DNA of 10,570 bases, from NCBI GenBank assembly GCA_050700835.1, contig JBOHDX010000136.1:1-10570 (forward strand). Reading direction: 5' to 3'. The stretch is from JBOHDX01 sp050700835 (GTDB taxonomy: Bacteria; Actinomycetota; Actinomycetes; Propionibacteriales; Nocardioidaceae). Positions 1-7,030 of this stretch are shown one piece after another. How positions within the stretch are numbered: the first letter of the stretch is position 1; the number at the start of each line of letters is the position of its first letter. Position numbers and translations under genes: made by a program. The notes beneath the pieces were generated by a model. That model saw only the letters and a list, made by a program, of their open reading frames with translations. It made no database searches and was not told where the DNA came from.

Positions 1-80
1 GCCGTGCCCGGCGACGGCACCCCGCCGACGGTCAGTGCCGCGACGATCGCCGAAATGGTGGCTGCGTGGAAGGTGTGCAT
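1..80 (-). CDS. Partial CDS, N-terminus of a putative exported protein
   Basis: Only the first 26 codons are inside the window; the gene runs off the left edge. It starts with ATG at 80, divergent from uvrB. The visible peptide begins MHTFHAATISAIVAALTVGG and then reads VPSPGT: a short N-terminus with a His and no strong charge, a hydrophobic stretch of about 12 residues rich in Ala, Ile, Val and Leu, then a Pro/Gly region. That resembles a Sec signal peptide or lipoprotein-like leader, although no cleavage site or lipobox Cys is visible yet. AGGGGG ends four bases before the start and could act as a weak, close Shine-Dalgarno site. The product cannot be named from this fragment, and it could be a chance open frame. 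Confidence 0.5.
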   Translation of the reverse strand, partial: MHTFHAATISAIVAALTVGGVPSPGT

Positions 81-112
81 GGATCCCCCTGGAATGCTGG
101 TGTGCGCCGCGG

Positions 113-118
113 ACAGTA
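113..118 (-). promoter_or_regulatory. Possible -10 box for the leftward partial gene
   Basis: Read on the minus strand, TACTGT fits the actinobacterial TANNNT -10 pattern and would give a leader of about 25 nt to the ATG at 80. No convincing -35 hexamer lies 17 bp upstream, so this is a weak call. Confidence 0.25.
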
Positions 119-164
119 GGTGACCCTGGCCCGCGATGACGGGTCTCCACAGGGGACGGGTGCA

Positions 165-187
165 CTGTCAGCCCCCGGCCGTACTCT
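165..187 (+). promoter_or_regulatory. PafBC-type (RecA-NDp) DNA-damage promoter of uvrB
   Basis: The mycobacterial LexA-independent damage promoter is described as tTGTCRgtg-N8-TAnnnT. Here CTGTCAGCC at 165-173 is followed by exactly 8 bases and then TACTCT at 182-187. All strongly conserved positions (TGTC, the purine, T-A and the final T) match; only weakly conserved flanks differ. The -10 box ends 7 bases before the ATG at 195, so the transcript would begin at or next to the start codon and be leaderless. No strong Shine-Dalgarno precedes that ATG, which agrees. No LexA box of the TCGAAC-N4-GTTCGA kind was seen. The motif match is direct; dependence on PafBC is inferred from mycobacterial work. 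Confidence 0.7.
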
Positions 188-194
188 CGTTGGC

Positions 195-2296
<2,102 letters not shown>

Positions 2297-2300
<4 letters not shown>

Positions 2301-2650
2301 ACGCCGAGCAGCTGCTCGCGCATTGCCTGGGCAAGCCCGGCGCCTGGCAGGACGAGCCGTGGGACGGCGATGTCGTGGTCAAGGTGTCCGACAAGATCTT
2401 CGCGTTCCTCGGGTCCCTGGCCGGCACCAGCATCGGTGTCAAATGCGGGGCCAACCGCGACGAGGCCGACGAGTGGCTCCAGCGCTACCCGAAGGACGCG
2501 ACCGTGATGGCCTACATCGGTCGATCGGGGTGGAACACCTTGCAGACCGATGGCGGCATCCCCGACGACGAGGTGCTCGAGGCGGTCGACGCGTCCTACT
2601 CCATGGCCGTCGCGAAGCTGCCAAAGAGCCGGCGGCCCCAGGCGACCTGA
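2297..2650 (+). CDS. MmcQ/YjbR family protein
   Basis: This 117-residue protein belongs to the MmcQ/YjbR family (DUF419), small single-domain proteins with a CyaY-like fold that are often annotated as DNA-binding although their role is poorly defined. The family pattern is visible: an N-terminal helix ending in LGKPGAWQDEPWDGDVVVKV (residues 11-30, with W17 and W22), a strand KIFAFL, a VKCG strand, a central AYIGRSGWNTL (W79, N80), and a C-terminal helix with SYSMAVAKLPK from residue 100. The ATG overlaps the uvrB stop codon by 4 bp, so translation is probably coupled and no separate promoter or Shine-Dalgarno is needed. Being in the uvrB transcript suggests, without proof, a part in or around DNA-damage responses. 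The gene ends 17 bp before the stop of a convergent gene. Confidence 0.9.
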
Positions 2651-2679
2651 GCGCGGCGGGTGACGGCTCAGCGGCCTGG
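2638..2679. terminator. Probable bidirectional terminator hairpin between convergent genes
   Basis: An interrupted perfect inverted repeat spans both stop codons. CCAGGC (2638-2643) pairs with GCCTGG (2674-2679), and CTGAGC (2647-2652) pairs with GCTCAG (2666-2671). The internal loop is GAC opposite CG, and the apical loop has 13 nt. No T-tract follows on either strand, as is common for actinobacterial terminators. Its position between two convergent genes with 17 bp between stops supports use on both strands. Confidence 0.55.
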
Positions 2680-3447
2680 CTTGATCGCGATCCGACCCGA
2701 CCCCAACGGCAGCAACAGCGGCCGGTCCTCGGTCTTGTCCAAGAACTCGTCGGTCGCCGCCCGCGACCCCTCCCAGTGCCCGTAGTCGTCGATGATCAAA
2801 ACCCCGCCGGGCGTGAGCCGGTCGTACAAGTGCCGCAGCTCGTGCTTGGTCGACTCGTACCAGTCCGTGTCGAGACGGAGCAGCGCGATCCGGGCCGGAG
2901 CCTGGTCGGGGATGGTGGTTTCGACCGGCCCGCGGTGCAGATGGACGTGCTCGGCCGGATAGCCGGTCTCGGCCATTCCTGCCCGCACGTCGTCCTCGCC
3001 CGCGACCGCCCAGACGGGTGAGTCGCTCTCGTTGCGGTCGAGCAGGTGCTGTGCGGTCGTCCCGTCGTTGCGGCGGTCACGATCAGTAGGCGCCGTCATG
3101 CCCTCGAACGTGTCGAACAGGTGCAGATCCCGATCGGTGACACCCCGCTCCAACAGGGTCAGGGCCGCCGCCTGCATGCTGCCGCCGCGCCAGACCCCGC
3201 ACTCGACGATGTCACCGGGGATGCCCCGGTCCGCGATGTGCCGGACCGCCAGGATCAGGCCGTACAGCTTGACCGGTCCGGTCATCGTCCGGGGGGCGAC
3301 CTGCTCGATCCGGCGCCGTGCCTGGTCGTCGACGTCCTTCCGGATGTTCCCGACGCGTGAGCCTCGCAGCCGCGCGGGAGGCTTCGACTTGACCAGCCGG
3401 AAGCCGGTCCACCGGTGCAGAAGGTCGTTCGGTCGTACGCGCGTCAT
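2668..3447 (-). CDS. TylF/MycF-family O-methyltransferase
   Basis: The 259-residue product resembles the TylF/MycF (macrocin O-methyltransferase) family, class I SAM-dependent enzymes that methylate sugar hydroxyls using Mg2+. Visible signatures are the SAM-binding segment DIVECGVWRGGSM (residues 79-91), DLHLFDTFEGM (107-117) with the acidic residue expected to bind the SAM ribose, LRLDTDWYEST (190-200), and LIIDDYGHWEG (217-227). D193, D220 and D221 match the metal ligands known in MycF. The ATG at 3447 is preferred because AGAAGGG precedes it by four bases; a TTG at 3483 would add 12 residues without family similarity. It lies 58 bp downstream of sppA on the same strand. No macrolide or other biosynthetic genes are in view, so the natural substrate, perhaps a cell-surface glycan or glycolipid sugar, is unknown. 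Confidence 0.85.
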   Translation of the reverse strand: MTRVRPNDLLHRWTGFRLVKSKPPARLRGSRVGNIRKDVDDQARRRIEQVAPRTMTGPVKLYGLILAVRHIADRGIPGDIVECGVWRGGSMQAAALTLLERGVTDRDLHLFDTFEGMTAPTDRDRRNDGTTAQHLLDRNESDSPVWAVAGEDDVRAGMAETGYPAEHVHLHRGPVETTIPDQAPARIALLRLDTDWYESTKHELRHLYDRLTPGGVLIIDDYGHWEGSRAATDEFLDKTEDRPLLLPLGSGRIAIKPGR

Positions 3448-3481
3448 GCCGCCCTTCTGTTCCGGCCAACTGGTTCCCGCC

Positions 3482-3487
3482 AACGTA
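3482..3487 (-). promoter_or_regulatory. Possible -10 box for the methyltransferase gene
   Basis: Read on the minus strand, TACGTT fits TANNNT and would place the transcript start near 3475. That leaves a leader of about 28 nt containing AGAAGGG before the ATG at 3447. No good -35 is present and read-through from sppA remains possible. Confidence 0.3.
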
Positions 3488-3505
3488 GCGCCTCCGAGCC
3501 GTCAC

Positions 3506-5290
3506 TCAGCGGAACTCGAGCGCCCACGGCAGCGACAGCACCCCGCCGGTGCGCGGGATGCCGAGAGCCTGCAGGAGCCAGCCGAGCCCCTGACCGACCA
3601 CGTCGAGGTCGCCCTCGGGGACACCCGACGACAGCGAGCCGACCACAGCAGCGGTCAGTCCCCAGCGGTCGGGGCTGGCCGACGCCGAGGCGGCCGGTGA
3701 CTCCGACGAGTTCGGCGGACGCAACCGCTGCAGCGGCGAGACGTGCGGCATCACCATCACGCGCGCCTTCTCCCGGTCGACGCCGGCCCGTCGGCAGGCG
3801 ACCGTGACGGCGTCGGACAGGCCCCCCATCGAGTCGACGAGTCCGCGGTCGCGAGCGTCGGCACCGGTCCACACCCGTCCCCTGGCCAGCGGCTCGAGCC
3901 GGTCCAGGGGCAGGCCACGGTCCTTCGCGGCCTTCTCGGTGAAGTCGGCATAGACGTCGTCCAGCCAGCCCTCTACCCGCTGCCACTCGCCGGGGCCGAA
4001 CCCGCGCGTGGTCGAGAACATGCCGGCGTGCTCGCCGGAGGCGATCGTCTCGCGCGTCACCCCGATCTTCTGCATCGTCTCGGCAAGCACGACCTTGCCA
4101 CCGAGGACACCGATCGACCCGGTCAGCGTTCCGGGCAGCGCCACGATCTCGTCGGCCGGCATGGACACGAAGTAGCCGCCCGACGCGGCGAGGCGGCCCA
4201 TCGACGCCACCACCGGCTTGCCGGACCCGCGTACGTCCAGGACCGCACGTCGAATGGCGTCCGACGCGATGTAGGAGCCACCGGGGCTGTCGACGCGCAG
4301 CACGACGGCGCGGATGTGCTTGTCGTCGGCCGCGGCCCGCAGCGCCGCGCAGACCGTGTCGGAGCCGGCCGACGGCGCGCGACCCGGACCGGGGGAGCCG
4401 CCAGGGCCGGGCACGATGCCGCCGCGCACCGGAACCATCGCGATCGCGGGATGGCGCCGCCGCCGCGGGCGTCGGCGTGCCTTCGACGCCTGGTGCCGGG
4501 CGTACCGGTGGGCGAACTGCAGCCGGATCCGGCCGCCTTCGCCGAGTCGCCGGCGCACGTCGGCGTAGACGTCGTCTCGATAGCCGAGGTGGTCCACCAA
4601 TCGCCGCTCGACGGCGTCGGCCGCCGACACCGGCGCGGCCGCGAGTACGCCCGCGAACGCTGCCTCATCGAGCGAGCGGGACCGGCGAACCACTGCGGAG
4701 ACCTGCTCCACCACGGAGTCGGCCAGGCGCTGCGTCATCTCGCGGTTAGGCCCAGAGACCTCGGTGCGCATGAACGTCTCGGCCGCGCTCTTGTACTCGT
4801 GCCGCTGACCGAGCTGGGGCTCGGCGCCGACCTTGTCGAGGACGCCACGAAGCAGCATCACGTCGACACTCACGCCAGTCAGCCCGACGGTGCCACTCGG
4901 TTGCAGCCATATCTCGTCGCAGTGCGCCGCCAGGTAGTAGGGGACGGTGCCGGGGCCGAGCTCGCCGAAGGACTCGGTCCAGGCGATCGTGGCCCGACCC
5001 GACTCACCGAGCTCCCGCAGCGCAAGCCCGACCTCCTCGACCTGGGCCACAGTGACACGCGGTGTCACGTGCACGACCACTCCGGCGACGTGCGGGTCGC
5101 GGGCGGCGCGGCGCAGGCCGGCCACGACCTCGGTGAGCACCGGGATCTGGATGCCTCGCAGCGCGGCCAGCGGATCCGTGGGTGGGCCGTCGAGCAGGCC
5201 GCGGGCCAGGTCGATCTCGAGGACGAGTGGGGCGTCGACATCGTCCTGCCCGGGCAGGTGCTTGCGCAGCGCGGTGAGGTCGGGGGTCAT
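3506..5290 (-). CDS. sppA: Signal peptide peptidase SppA-type S49 protease, tandem-domain form
   Basis: This 594-residue protein matches the long (67K) SppA form, in which two S49 domains each give one half of a Ser-Lys dyad used to degrade cleaved signal peptides. The likely general base is K167 in EYKSAAE (E. coli SppA has K209 in a similar KYKSA context). The nucleophile is S370 in SMGRLAASGGYF, and DSPGGS around S335 is the conserved loop before it. Unlike E. coli SppA, no N-terminal transmembrane segment is visible. Between the domains is a polybasic stretch with eight Arg/Lys around residues 270-279, possibly contacting phospholipids. The ATG at 5290 lies six bases after TAGCAT, so it may be a leaderless start; the GAGG two bases upstream is too close for a normal Shine-Dalgarno. 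It is transcribed divergently from rpf. Confidence 0.93.
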   Translation of the reverse strand: MTPDLTALRKHLPGQDDVDAPLVLEIDLARGLLDGPPTDPLAALRGIQIPVLTEVVAGLRRAARDPHVAGVVVHVTPRVTVAQVEEVGLALRELGESGRATIAWTESFGELGPGTVPYYLAAHCDEIWLQPSGTVGLTGVSVDVMLLRGVLDKVGAEPQLGQRHEYKSAAETFMRTEVSGPNREMTQRLADSVVEQVSAVVRRSRSLDEAAFAGVLAAAPVSAADAVERRLVDHLGYRDDVYADVRRRLGEGGRIRLQFAHRYARHQASKARRRPRRRRHPAIAMVPVRGGIVPGPGGSPGPGRAPSAGSDTVCAALRAAADDKHIRAVVLRVDSPGGSYIASDAIRRAVLDVRGSGKPVVASMGRLAASGGYFVSMPADEIVALPGTLTGSIGVLGGKVVLAETMQKIGVTRETIASGEHAGMFSTTRGFGPGEWQRVEGWLDDVYADFTEKAAKDRGLPLDRLEPLARGRVWTGADARDRGLVDSMGGLSDAVTVACRRAGVDREKARVMVMPHVSPLQRLRPPNSSESPAASASASPDRWGLTAAVVGSLSSGVPEGDLDVVGQGLGWLLQALGIPRTGGVLSLPWALEFR

Positions 5291-5296
5291 GACCTC

Positions 5297-5302
5297 ATGC
5301 TA
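5297..5302 (-). promoter_or_regulatory. -10 box for a leaderless sppA transcript
   Basis: On the minus strand TAGCAT fits TANNNT and is followed by six bases (GAGGTC) and the sppA ATG at 5290, so transcription would start at or next to the A of the start codon. The -35 region is poor. The three direct repeats at 5333-5392 lie about 43-102 bp upstream of this start and could also act on sppA. Confidence 0.5.
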
Positions 5303-5332
5303 GGCAGGCGGTCGCCCCCATCCGTTTTCACC

Positions 5333-5392
5333 GTGATCGACCGCGGGCGGGTTGATCGACCGCGGACGGGTCGTGATCGACCGCGGGCGGGT
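5333..5392 (+). repeat. Three tandem 20-bp direct repeats (iteron-like, possible operator)
   Basis: Copies lie at 5333-5352, 5352-5371 and 5373-5392. The first and third are identical (GTGATCGACCGCGGGCGGGT); the second differs at its first base and at one inner base (TTGATCGACCGCGGACGGGT). The repeat starts are 19 and 21 bp apart, close to two helical turns, so proteins bound to them would sit on nearly the same DNA face. Each copy holds the palindrome CCGCGG. The third copy ends on the first base of the proposed rpf -35 box, a typical activator position. I do not recognise the motif as that of a known regulator. A simple tandem duplication or a member of a dispersed repeat family is the alternative. 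Confidence 0.8.
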
Positions 5393-5420
5393 TGGCTCGC
5401 GCGGCGGCGTCGCGTACCGT
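5392..5420 (+). promoter_or_regulatory. Sigma70-like promoter of rpf
   Basis: TTGGCT (5392-5397, four of six matches to TTGACA), a 17-bp spacer and TACCGT (5415-5420, TANNNT type). The predicted transcript start is near 5427, about 40 nt before the riboswitch P1 helix, which gives a leader of roughly 200 nt. The assignment rests on hexamer and spacing matches only. Confidence 0.5.
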
Positions 5421-5431
5421 CGTGCGGCAGT

Positions 5432-5468
5432 GCCCGACGGGAATGCCTAACCCCGCCCCTCGTCGGGC
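5432..5468 (+). other. Leader hairpin upstream of the riboswitch
   Basis: GCCCGACG (5432-5439) and CGTCGGGC (5461-5468) form a perfect 8-bp inverted repeat with a 21-nt loop, just after the predicted transcript start. The last base is also the first base of the riboswitch P1 strand, so the two helices abut and may stack or compete. No T-tract follows, so it does not look like a plain terminator. Its role is unknown. Confidence 0.5.
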
Positions 5469-5622
5469 CTTTCCTGTCGCCGACCAGATCCGACCGGGCG
5501 GGGGTGGAGGAACCACTTCCGGCATGACCTGTCCGCAGGTCGCGCCTCGGGGTGAAGCCGCACAGCGGCCGGGCACCTTCCAGCCCGAACCCGACAGCTC
5601 ACTTCACCGGCGTCCGGAAGGG
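5468..5622 (+). promoter_or_regulatory. c-di-AMP (ydaO/yuaA-type) riboswitch controlling rpf
   Basis: Conserved ydaO-class segments are present in order: GAGGAACCAC (from 5508), GGGGTGAAGCCGC (5549-5561) and CCCGAACCCGACAGCT (5584-5599). ydaO elements commonly precede rpf and other wall-hydrolase genes in actinobacteria. Internal helices can be drawn: GACCTG/CAGGTC (5526-5531 with 5536-5541, TCCG loop), GCCGC/GCGGC (5557-5561 with 5565-5569) and CGGGC/GCCCG (5570-5574 with 5583-5587). The closing P1 helix pairs 5468-5482 with 5608-5622: seven pairs (CCTTTCC with GGAAGGG, one wobble) and five more (CGCCG with CGGCG), with a small interruption. The 3' P1 strand contains GGAAGGG, the Shine-Dalgarno of rpf, so ligand-stabilised P1 should block translation. 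Class identity is by recognised consensus; the mechanism is inferred. Confidence 0.88.
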
Positions 5623-5623
5623 A
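5616..5623 (+). promoter_or_regulatory. rpf ribosome binding site inside riboswitch P1
   Basis: GGAAGGGA lies six bases before the ATG at 5630 and is the only good Shine-Dalgarno in the area, which fixes the start codon. Seven of its bases form the 3' strand of the riboswitch closing helix, so access would depend on aptamer state. Confidence 0.75.
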
Positions 5624-5629
5624 ATCCTC

Positions 5630-6277
5630 ATGGGCTACCTGCCCACGCATCGGGCCGCGCGTGCCCGCAGCAACCCATTGGCGGTCCGCGGCGCACTCGC
5701 CACCGCCGCCGTCACCGCCCTCGTCGCGTCGCCGTTGGCCCTGGCACCGGCGCAGGCCGCCACCGACCACACGTGGAACCGTCTCGCCCAGTGCGAGTCG
5801 AGTGGCAACTGGCACATCAACATAGGGAACGGCTACTTCGGCGGCGTGCAGTTCTCCGAACCCACCTGGCGCGCGTTCGGCGGGGGACGCTTCGCCGGGT
5901 ACGCCAACCGCGCCAGCCGCAACCAGCAGGTCACCGTCGCCCAGCGGGTGCTGCGGACCCAGGGTTGGGGCGCGTGGCCGGCATGCTCGGCACGCCTGGG
6001 ACTGACCCATGCCCAGGCCGTGGCCCCACGCCGCCCGGCACCCCGTCCGGTCCGGCACCACCACGGTCCGGCGAAGCGTCACCACGCCCACCACCGGACG
6101 ATGGCGCACCATCGCGGCACGCACGGCTACACGGTGCGACCCGGTGACACGCTGTCGCGGATCGCTGCCCGCGAGCATGTGGCCGGCGGCTGGCGCGCCG
6201 TCTACCGCGTCAACCGTGCAGTCATCGGGTCCAACCCGAACATGATCCGGGTCGGGCAGCACCTCAGGCTGCCCTGA
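5630..6277 (+). CDS. Secreted resuscitation-promoting factor (Rpf domain plus LysM)
   Basis: Rpf proteins are extracellular lysozyme-like muralytic enzymes that cleave peptidoglycan glycan strands and stimulate growth of dormant actinobacteria. The 215-residue precursor has a basic N-terminus, a hydrophobic core (about residues 21-39) and a likely signal peptidase cut after APAQA (residue 43). The Rpf domain covers about 46-122. E56 in AQCESSGNW is the expected catalytic acid; GNGYFGGVQFSEPTW (66-80) and QGWGAWPACS (111-120) are typical. C55 and C119 should form the conserved disulfide. A His-rich linker (about 140-165) leads to a complete C-terminal LysM domain (167-215), which binds peptidoglycan. 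The ATG at 5630 is chosen for its Shine-Dalgarno; the in-frame upstream frame would run through the riboswitch. It is convergent with the wall-peptide operon that ends at 6296. Confidence 0.96.
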   Translation: MGYLPTHRAARARSNPLAVRGALATAAVTALVASPLALAPAQAATDHTWNRLAQCESSGNWHINIGNGYFGGVQFSEPTWRAFGGGRFAGYANRASRNQQVTVAQRVLRTQGWGAWPACSARLGLTHAQAVAPRRPAPRPVRHHHGPAKRHHAHHRTMAHHRGTHGYTVRPGDTLSRIAAREHVAGGWRAVYRVNRAVIGSNPNMIRVGQHLRLP

Positions 6278-6287
6278 CCCAGGGCGG
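6269..6287. terminator. Hairpin overlapping the rpf stop, possible bidirectional terminator
   Basis: GCCCTG (6271-6276) and CAGGGC (6280-6285) form a perfect 6-bp stem with an ACC triloop, extendable by one wobble and one G-C pair. It includes the rpf stop codon and lies 11 bp past the stop of the convergent operon. No T-tract follows on either strand, so termination is inferred from position. Confidence 0.45.
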
Positions 6288-6295
6288 GCGACGGC

Positions 6296-7030
6296 TCAGC
6301 AGGGCTGTCGGGTGACACAGAACGGCAGCCCGGCGACGTCCTCGAGCACGACCCACCCGTCCCCATCGTGGCGGTGCACGGCGCCCAGGGCCACCAGCCG
6401 GTCGACCTCTGCGGCGACGTCGTCGGTACCGAGGTCGAGGTGGGCCCGGGTCGCGCCGTCGTCCGGGCCGAGACGCTGCACGAGCAGCTGGACCGGACAC
6501 GCCGGTCCGGGTAACAGGTGGGTGAACTCAGGTCGCCGGACGGAGCTGCGAGGCCGCCAGCCGGTGGCGGACTGCCAGAACGCCAGCTCCGCGTCGTACA
6601 CCTGGTCGGGCACGTCGAGGCAGACCTGAACCAGCCGGCTTCGATGGCCCGAGGGCCATCGAAGCGCAGGCGGCCGGGTCGTCGGTCCGGGCTCGCGGCA
6701 CAGGCAGAACGGCTGGCCGTGCGGCGACGTCATGACCTGCCAGTGCTCGTGTCGGGGGCCGGGCTGAGCGCCGAGCTCCAGCATCGCCATCCGGCCGGCG
6801 TCCAGGTCCTCCACGACAAGGTCGACATGGACCCGTGGTGGTCCGCCGACCTCCTGGATGTGGACATAGTCGCTGCCCTCCTGGGCGTCGAGGCTGCGAA
6901 ACTCCGGATGACCAGGAACCGCTGATCCGACCGGCCAGCCGCTCACGCCGGACCAGAACGCACGGGTCTCGGCGCCCACCTCGGTGGGGACGTCCACGAA
7001 GACATGCATCCAGTCCACGGGACTGGTCAT
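6296..7030 (-). CDS. VOC-superfamily protein with two tandem glyoxalase-like domains
   Basis: The 244-residue protein contains two related beta-alpha-beta-beta-beta repeats typical of the vicinal oxygen chelate (glyoxalase/bleomycin resistance) superfamily. Domain 1 is about residues 5-112: MHVFVDVP, then RVHVDLVVEDLDAG, then LGA, ending HGQPFCLCREPG. Domain 2 is about 130-242: VQVCLDVP, then RAHLDLGTDDVAAEVDRLVALGA, ending AGLPFCV. Such two-module proteins in actinobacteria are usually of unknown function. No full set of metal ligands can be assigned with confidence. It is the last gene of a four-gene unit, and its ATG overlaps the upstream stop by 4 bp, so it is probably translated by coupling; no Shine-Dalgarno is seen. 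A link to murein-peptide breakdown is only positional; detoxification or resistance roles are equally possible. Confidence 0.85.
   Translation of the reverse strand: MTSPVDWMHVFVDVPTEVGAETRAFWSGVSGWPVGSAVPGHPEFRSLDAQEGSDYVHIQEVGGPPRVHVDLVVEDLDAGRMAMLELGAQPGPRHEHWQVMTSPHGQPFCLCREPGPTTRPPALRWPSGHRSRLVQVCLDVPDQVYDAELAFWQSATGWRPRSSVRRPEFTHLLPGPACPVQLLVQRLGPDDGATRAHLDLGTDDVAAEVDRLVALGAVHRHDGDGWVVLEDVAGLPFCVTRQPC

Noticed and set aside
120..194. GTG at 120 as the uvrB start, adding 25 residues
   Set aside because: The extra residues are unlike UvrB N-termini, and the PafBC-type promoter with its -10 at 182-187 would lie inside the coding region.
2668..3447. Macrolide biosynthesis cluster, from the TylF-like methyltransferase
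   Set aside because: No polyketide synthase, glycosyltransferase or deoxysugar genes are nearby; TylF-like enzymes occur widely outside such clusters.
3448..3483. TTG start for the methyltransferase, 12 residues longer
   Set aside because: The ATG at 3447 has AGAAGGG at a good distance, while the TTG has no clear Shine-Dalgarno and the extension is not family-like.
5333..5392. CRISPR array or replication origin from the iteron-like repeats
   Set aside because: Copies touch with no unique spacers, and no cas or replication initiator gene or AT-rich unwinding region is present.
3743..5527. Plus-strand open frame of 594 codons antisense to sppA and running into the rpf leader
   Set aside because: Composition is dominated by Arg, Gly, Ala and His with no family similarity, and it lies opposite the well-supported sppA and over the iterons and promoter. 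Long antisense frames are expected at this GC content.
5552..5629. Upstream in-frame GTG start for rpf, adding 26 residues
   Set aside because: It would translate conserved riboswitch sequence and put a non-signal extension before the signal peptide. The ATG at 5630 has an excellent Shine-Dalgarno.
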